Origin: Parachlamydia sp.
GTDB taxonomy: Bacteria; Chlamydiota; Chlamydiia; Chlamydiales; Parachlamydiaceae
Length of the DNA: 7,341 nt
NCBI GenBank assembly: GCA_021298935.1
Contig: JAJTHR010000359.1
Location: 1-7,341, forward strand
Direction of reading: 5' to 3'
Position numbers and translations under genes: made by a program. This document shows positions 1 through 4,056 of the stretch, piece by piece (within the stretch, counting starts at the first letter, position 1; every line of letters begins with the position of its first letter). The notes beneath the pieces are model-generated. The model made no database searches and was not told the DNA's origin. It was given only the letters and a program-made list of their open reading frames with translations.

Positions 1-1
1 A

Positions 2-82
2 AGTTGGCTTGTCAGCGCTTCAGATTTAAAAGATCTTTTCGAAGTTGATATCTTTGAATATCAACAAGGAGAGATCTTTTAA
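2..82 (+). CDS. Possible C-terminal end of an unidentified plus-strand gene (partial)
   Basis: Frame 2 of the plus strand is open from the window edge to a TAA at 80-82 and reads as 26 residues ending in EVDIFEYQQGEIF. The mix of acidic, aromatic and aliphatic residues looks protein-like, and a gene converging on the SNF2 operon would be a natural arrangement here. The evidence is thin: 26 codons without a stop can occur by chance, and a minus-strand frame is also open across positions 1-60 although it lacks a good start. No domain can be recognised. If real, its last 19 codons lie inside the inverted repeat at 25-83. Confidence 0.35.
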   Translation, partial: SWLVSASDLKDLFEVDIFEYQQGEIF

Positions 83-83
83 A
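25..83. repeat. Compound inverted repeat (hairpin) in the left flank
   Basis: A perfect 12-bp outer arm at 25-36 (TTTAAAAGATCT) is matched by its reverse complement at 72-83. Inside it, 44-51 (GTTGATAT) pairs with 58-65 (ATATCAAC) around a 6-base loop. Positions 37-40 and 68-71 join the two stems if the transcript is the plus strand, because two of the pairs would be G-U; on the minus strand they would be A-C mismatches. There is no T-run after either arm, so it is not a classic intrinsic terminator for either strand. The right arm overlaps the TAA at 80-82. It could still protect a 3' end or be a remnant of mobile DNA. Confidence 0.6.
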
Positions 84-84
84 G

Positions 85-186
85 ATGAAGGTGATCACAA
101 GTCAAATTTATGATTTTAATTTCGGGAAATGGTATAATTTCGGGAAATGGTATTATTTGTCGATTGCAAGAAAACCTTCAATCTAG
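85..186 (+). CDS. Short open frame of 33 codons, doubtful
   Basis: An ATG at 85 opens a frame to TAG at 184-186. It begins two bases after the TAA at 80-82 and is preceded by AAGGAGAG at 66-73, a good ribosome binding sequence at a somewhat long distance (11 bases). The 18-bp tandem duplication falls in frame and gives a doubled NFGKWY unit, followed by YYLSIAR. No family is recognised. The same DNA also has an overlapping 31-codon frame (147-242) with equally protein-like content, so at most one is real. It may be neither: it could be debris of an older gene or a simple chance frame. Confidence 0.18.
   Translation: MKVITSQIYDFNFGKWYNFGKWYYLSIARKPSI
117..152. repeat. Perfect 18-bp tandem duplication
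   Basis: The unit TAATTTCGGGAAATGGTA occurs twice with no mismatch, at 117-134 and 135-152; the match runs one base further, to 153. The junction creates TATAAT at 133-138, which equals the consensus sigma-70 -10 hexamer on the plus strand, and the end of the second copy reads TATTAT at 151-156. No good -35 element lies 16-18 bases upstream of the TATAAT, so a promoter is only a possibility. The length is a multiple of three, so the duplication would be neutral to a reading frame. Confidence 0.9.
153..171. repeat. 19-bp direct repeat, copy 1
   Basis: TTATTTGTCGATTGCAAGA occurs here and again at 289-307 without a mismatch, 136 bases apart start to start. In the frame shared with the short plus-strand ORFs, both copies would encode YLSIAR. 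The copies bracket 117 bases of unannotated DNA. Such a pair can mark a recombination or insertion scar, a duplicated gene end, or a dispersed intergenic repeat. Confidence 0.9.
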
Positions 187-235
187 CTGATTATGCACGC
201 CTAACAAGCACTGCATTAATTTTTTCGTCATTTGA

Positions 236-334
236 CCATTAGAGAAGCCTACAGAAACCTTCTATGTACTATTAGGCTCTGTAGTAGCTTATTTGTCGAT
301 TGCAAGACAGCTTTTAAATCGTGTCATCCTCTAA
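236..334 (+). pseudogene. Protein-like fragment, possibly a decayed gene tail
   Basis: After a TGA at 233-235 this frame runs 32 codons to TAA at 332-334. It begins PLEKPTETFYVLLG and continues SVVAYLSIARQLLNRVIL, which has the look of a real C-terminal helix; some insertion-sequence transposases end in similar hydrophobic helices. There is no plausible start codon. The fragment overlaps the 3' end of the SNF2 gene by 21 bases in the opposite direction and includes copy 2 of the 19-bp repeat. The transposase idea is an inference from general appearance only, with no catalytic motif in the window to support it. It could be a chance frame. Confidence 0.22.
289..307. repeat. 19-bp direct repeat, copy 2
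   Basis: Second perfect copy of the sequence found at 153-171. It ends six bases before the last base of the SNF2 stop codon (on the minus strand), so it lies immediately downstream of that gene without entering it. The sequence following the two copies differs, so the shared segment is sharply bounded. Confidence 0.9.
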
Positions 335-3300
335 TGAAGCTGCATCGATCTTCGTATACGTCAATAGCTCCATCAATTCTTCACGCGTAAATTTCTTCAA
401 TGTCGATTGATCATCCACGCCTACCACATCTTCCATCAACTGTCCTTTGCGATCAATCATTGCATTGATCTTCTCCTCAAAGGTTCCAAGAGTGACAAGT
501 TTAAAAACCTGTACCCCCCGCGTCTGACCGATCCTGTGCACTCTGTCGGTGGCCTGGTTTTCACGGGCGGCATTCCACCATCTGTCGTAATGGATGACAA
601 CAGATCCTGCTGTAAGGTCGATTCCCAATCCTGCCGCCTGCAATGAGCCAACGAAAACTTCACAAGAGGGGTCTTCATTGAAGCGCCGCAATTCTTCCCT
701 GCGGTCCTGCGTCGATCCGCGGATGCCTGAGAAGCCGATCCCCTGTTCTTCCAAATAGAACTGAATGATATCGAGCATTCCTAAGTACTGCGAGAATATG
801 ACCACCTTCTGGTTGCTCTGCCTGGCCTCATTTAACAGCTCAATAAACAGGTTCCATTTGCCGGAAGGGTATTTCTGATAATCCTGCGGACATTTCAAAT
901 AGACCGCCGGATGGTTGCAAATTTGCTTGAGGCTGGATAACAGCGAGAAAATATGCAAAAAAGGAATTGTATTATGCTCGTCCTGTAGCTCCTCGATCAG
1001 ATGCCTGCGCCTTTTTTCGAGGACTTCGATATAGAGCTTCTGCTGCACCGGAGAGAGGTCACAATGGGATATTTCTTCCATTTTTTCCGGAAGCTCCGTC
1101 AATACCTCCTCTTTTTTACGCCTTAAAGTGAAAGGCCTGATCAGGCGATTGAGCAAATCTTTGCGCCTAAAATTCTGCTCCTTTTCAATCGGTTTGATAA
1201 ATAGCTCCCTGTAATCTTTTTCGCCCGGCATATAGGAAGGGAGCACGATGTCAAACAAGGATTTTAACTCGCGCAAATGGTTTTCAATTGGCGTACCTGT
1301 CAGCCCAAGCTTCATCTGGGCTTTGACTTTTTTTAATGCCACATAGGTCAGGCTCATCTGGTTTTTTGCCACCTGAATTTCATCAAAAATCGCCAATTCA
1401 AAATTAATATCTGCAAATTGCTCCTTTTGATTGCGCAAAATACCGTAAGAGGTCAGGAGAATGTCATATTTTTTATTAAAACCCTCCAGGCTTCTGTTCA
1501 GGCCATAAAAAGTGCAGACACGCAGACTCGGTAAAAAGCGCTGCAGCTTTTCCTGCCAATGGTAAAGGACCGAGGTGGGGCACACAATCAAAAAGAAGTG
1601 GGGCGTCCCTTCAGCGAACTTTTCAATAAAGTTAGCAATGCTGGCCATCAAGGCCATCGCCTGGTGGGTTTTACCCAGCCCCATGTCATCGCAAAGCAAT
1701 CCGGAAAGCTGCTGATGATAAAGGAACCACAGCCATTCGACTCCCACCATCTGATAAGAGCGCAAGCGGCTATCAAGCCCCTTTAAATCGGGGGTGTCGG
1801 GTGCTCTAAAAGTAATAAGGGTAGCTAAATGCTCCTGGCTTGAAACACTTGCCTCTTCAATTTTTATGGGATCAAAGGCATTGAGGCGCATCATTTCCAG
1901 CGTGGACAAAAGAAGGAAGCCCCCTTCCAAAAATCTTTCTTTTTCCAACCGGCGCAGCCAGTCGAATTGACGCTCTTTCAAGGCCACCATTCCCGCTTCA
2001 AAAAAGGCGTAAGGCTCTTTTTTGATCAAAGCTTCATGCAATTGGGAAAGGGGGATTTTTCCATAGTCCGATTTATAAAAGAGTTCAAGCCGATACCATC
2101 CCCTGCCCTTTTCGGGATAAGGTTCAATTAGGCTAGCTGTCAACTCCAGGGTAGCAGGCTTTTGCAAACGGGGATCAAGCTCTTTGACAAAAGGTCTTAA
2201 AGCTTCCAATTCATAGGCCAAGAAAAAATCGCGCTCCTCACCCTCTAATTCAACCGGAGATTGGACCTCCTCGGGCAAGCGTAGTTCCGGAGGCATCTCG
2301 TAAAATCCCTCCCCTTCCATGTAAACAAATTCATCAAAAAATAGAAGCTTATCGAGCTCGAAACCTTGCGTTAACGTGTAAACGGGTTCTATGCCAATGG
2401 CATGATTTTTCAATAAATGAATCTTTACACCGGCTTCTTCAATCGGACGCTTATCAGAAAAAAATTGGGGGACAAGAGCCAGTTCCTCTTTATTCATTTG
2501 GATGAATAAGGGGATCTGCTCGGCTGAAAGGGACATCCCTCTTTTTAAAAGGTGATTAAATGCGCCCGCCGTTTTGGAATAAAAGCCCTGCTCTTCAAGA
2601 TATACCCAAACACCGAAATCCTGAATTTTATTTTCTTTTTCTTTTGCAAGCGTGCGTGTAAAGACCAATCGATTGTTTTCTGTAATACGATAACTCAATT
2701 GGTATTCAATGCTTTTAACGTGGGTCTCGAATCCCTCAAAGCCATTCATCCATGTCCGGTTCTGCGAAATAAAATCAGATACATCCTGGATAGGGATCAC
2801 TGTTTCCAATTCGCTAAAGCGTTTTTCAATTGGATAAAATCCATCCTGATCCAAATAAGCCCAATCCCCTATCAGCCTGGAATCTCCTTCCTGAAGATCT
2901 CCCTCTTCGAACAAATAGGCTGCAATGTGCAAATTCCATCCAGCATCAAAATACAATCTGTAGGAAAGGGGCTGGACAGTTTTGTGAATGACTGCGTCGA
3001 CGATCAGATTGGAAAGCAAGCGGTGGTGCTTGGAAAGCAGATCAGAAAGCTCTTCCTCTTCCACCTGAGGGTGTTGCAGCAAAACATGAGGCTCATTTGT
3101 GTAAAAACCCACATCAGGAATAAATATCCACCCGTCAATGGGGATCTCATCGCTGCCTTGCTCAGCCTGCTGCTTCTCCTTACCCCCCTTTTTACCGACA
3201 ATATGCAGGACTCCGGCATTCTTATCGTAAAAAACTTTTTCGATAATGCGGTCGGTCTCAAGCTTTACGCTTAAGGGGCTATTGACGGATGCCAAATAAG

Positions 3301-4054
3301 GAATAATGGCGGGCAAATTAGCTGCAGATAAGTAAAATCCAACCTCAACATCAGAAAAAGCAATTTGGATCCAATTTGGAAGGCGGCTTTTGGCATAGCG
3401 AAATGTGATTTCAACTTTTTCCCCCTCCTCTTGCTTACGTAATAGCCATTTTGCCAAATCGCTCCAAAAAGAGAGATCATAGCGCAAGCCGGGGCTTGGC
3501 CTTCCCTCCCTCCAAAGCAATATCTCATCAAGAGAAAGGTTGGAAAATTTAAGAGAAGTCTCTTCTGTCTCCGGCCGCCTGTCATGCAACAGCTTTTCCA
3601 AATGCTGAATGGCCCCGTCTCCGTTTGCCTTGATCGAAAAAATCACTTTTTCAAAAGAGGATTGAACCACATAGCGACCTTGATGCAGCTCTTTTAAAAG
3701 GGAAGGGCTCCCCCCTAAGCGATCTTCAAAAAGGGCGCATAACTGGTTCCATAAAGAGCGGCTGAAACGGTGGTGCAGAGGCAGCCCACCCTCGTCATAG
3801 AGGCTTCTGTAAGCGATTGCCTGATGCAGGCACCCACCGCTTTCATGCCCTTCTTCGCATGAGCAAAAAATGTCCTTCACTTCTCCATGAGGTTCAAGTT
3901 GCATAAAGACCCACGCCTCCTGCCCGCTTGCAGGATCAGCGACAAGGACCTGATAAGTCGGACCCGAAAATTCAATATCCCTGACAGCTTTTTTGACATT
4001 GATGCCTACGGTCTCTTTTTCATAGCGTTTAAGGAGGGAGGGAAGGGCTTGCAT
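314..4054 (-). CDS. SWIM/SNF2-family DNA-dependent ATPase (SNF2 helicase-like), 1246 aa
   Basis: Cytoplasmic superfamily II ATPase expected to translocate on double-stranded DNA and remodel protein-DNA complexes; the bacterial substrate is unknown. Numbering is from the ATG at 4054. A SWIM zinc motif CxCx8CxH sits at C64, C66, C75, H77. Residues about 260-700 form a long SNF2-associated region with a fourfold GFY repeat. The motor follows: LRSYQMVGVEWL near 764-775, Walker A DDMGLGKT at 789-796, motif II DEIQ at 891-894, motif III TGTP at 919-922, IFSQY near 1086, and motif V/VI ending QATDRVHRIGQ at 1167-1177. All core motifs are intact. A TTG two codons upstream (4060) is possible but lies only 2 bases from the ribosome binding site, while the ATG has an ideal 8-base gap. 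The start lies two bases after the Hsp70-like stop codon. The overall architecture and C-terminal tail resemble long chlamydial SNF2 proteins as I remember them. Confidence 0.96.
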   Translation of the reverse strand: MQALPSLLKRYEKETVGINVKKAVRDIEFSGPTYQVLVADPASGQEAWVFMQLEPHGEVKDIFCSCEEGHESGGCLHQAIAYRSLYDEGGLPLHHRFSRSLWNQLCALFEDRLGGSPSLLKELHQGRYVVQSSFEKVIFSIKANGDGAIQHLEKLLHDRRPETEETSLKFSNLSLDEILLWREGRPSPGLRYDLSFWSDLAKWLLRKQEEGEKVEITFRYAKSRLPNWIQIAFSDVEVGFYLSAANLPAIIPYLASVNSPLSVKLETDRIIEKVFYDKNAGVLHIVGKKGGKEKQQAEQGSDEIPIDGWIFIPDVGFYTNEPHVLLQHPQVEEEELSDLLSKHHRLLSNLIVDAVIHKTVQPLSYRLYFDAGWNLHIAAYLFEEGDLQEGDSRLIGDWAYLDQDGFYPIEKRFSELETVIPIQDVSDFISQNRTWMNGFEGFETHVKSIEYQLSYRITENNRLVFTRTLAKEKENKIQDFGVWVYLEEQGFYSKTAGAFNHLLKRGMSLSAEQIPLFIQMNKEELALVPQFFSDKRPIEEAGVKIHLLKNHAIGIEPVYTLTQGFELDKLLFFDEFVYMEGEGFYEMPPELRLPEEVQSPVELEGEERDFFLAYELEALRPFVKELDPRLQKPATLELTASLIEPYPEKGRGWYRLELFYKSDYGKIPLSQLHEALIKKEPYAFFEAGMVALKERQFDWLRRLEKERFLEGGFLLLSTLEMMRLNAFDPIKIEEASVSSQEHLATLITFRAPDTPDLKGLDSRLRSYQMVGVEWLWFLYHQQLSGLLCDDMGLGKTHQAMALMASIANFIEKFAEGTPHFFLIVCPTSVLYHWQEKLQRFLPSLRVCTFYGLNRSLEGFNKKYDILLTSYGILRNQKEQFADINFELAIFDEIQVAKNQMSLTYVALKKVKAQMKLGLTGTPIENHLRELKSLFDIVLPSYMPGEKDYRELFIKPIEKEQNFRRKDLLNRLIRPFTLRRKKEEVLTELPEKMEEISHCDLSPVQQKLYIEVLEKRRRHLIEELQDEHNTIPFLHIFSLLSSLKQICNHPAVYLKCPQDYQKYPSGKWNLFIELLNEARQSNQKVVIFSQYLGMLDIIQFYLEEQGIGFSGIRGSTQDRREELRRFNEDPSCEVFVGSLQAAGLGIDLTAGSVVIHYDRWWNAARENQATDRVHRIGQTRGVQVFKLVTLGTFEEKINAMIDRKGQLMEDVVGVDDQSTLKKFTREELMELLTYTKIDAASLEDDTI
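3824..3865 (-). other. SWIM zinc-binding motif within the SNF2 protein
   Basis: The codons read C-S-C, eight residues, then C-L-H (C64, C66, C75, H77), matching the SWIM pattern CxCx(n)CxH. SWIM domains are known in bacterial SNF2 ATPases and in MuDR transposases and are thought to bind DNA or protein. All four metal ligands are present, so zinc binding is likely retained. Confidence 0.85.
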
Positions 4055-4056
4055 CT

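Larger units (their letters stand above)
83..313. other. AT-rich, repeat-bearing interval downstream of the SNF2 gene
   Basis: This stretch lies between the possible plus-strand gene end and the SNF2 stop codon. It is visibly poorer in GC than the genes (about 35% in the 60 bases from 121). It contains an 18-bp tandem duplication, two copies of a 19-bp direct repeat, and several short plus-strand frames with protein-like content but shifting reading frame. A weak stem, CTACAGA at 249-255 with TCTGTAG at 278-284, has a 22-base loop and no T-run. A T6 run at 220-225 follows only an imperfect short stem. I see no convincing terminator for the minus-strand operon and no RNA gene. Confidence 0.6.

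Noticed and set aside
193..225. Intrinsic terminator on the plus strand (stem near 193-217, then T6)
   Set aside because: The stem is only about five perfect pairs, AT-rich, with a long loop; it does not meet the usual stem requirement.
247..284. Terminator for the minus-strand operon
   Set aside because: The alternative stems GCCTA/TAGGC and CTACAGA/TCTGTAG compete, have loops above 20 bases, and lack a following T-run on the minus strand.
2552..3274. A 240-codon plus-strand open frame antisense to the SNF2 gene
   Set aside because: It lies wholly inside the intact SNF2 frame, has an unlikely composition with long Phe and Leu runs, and shows no family motif; it is a shadow of codon usage on the other strand.
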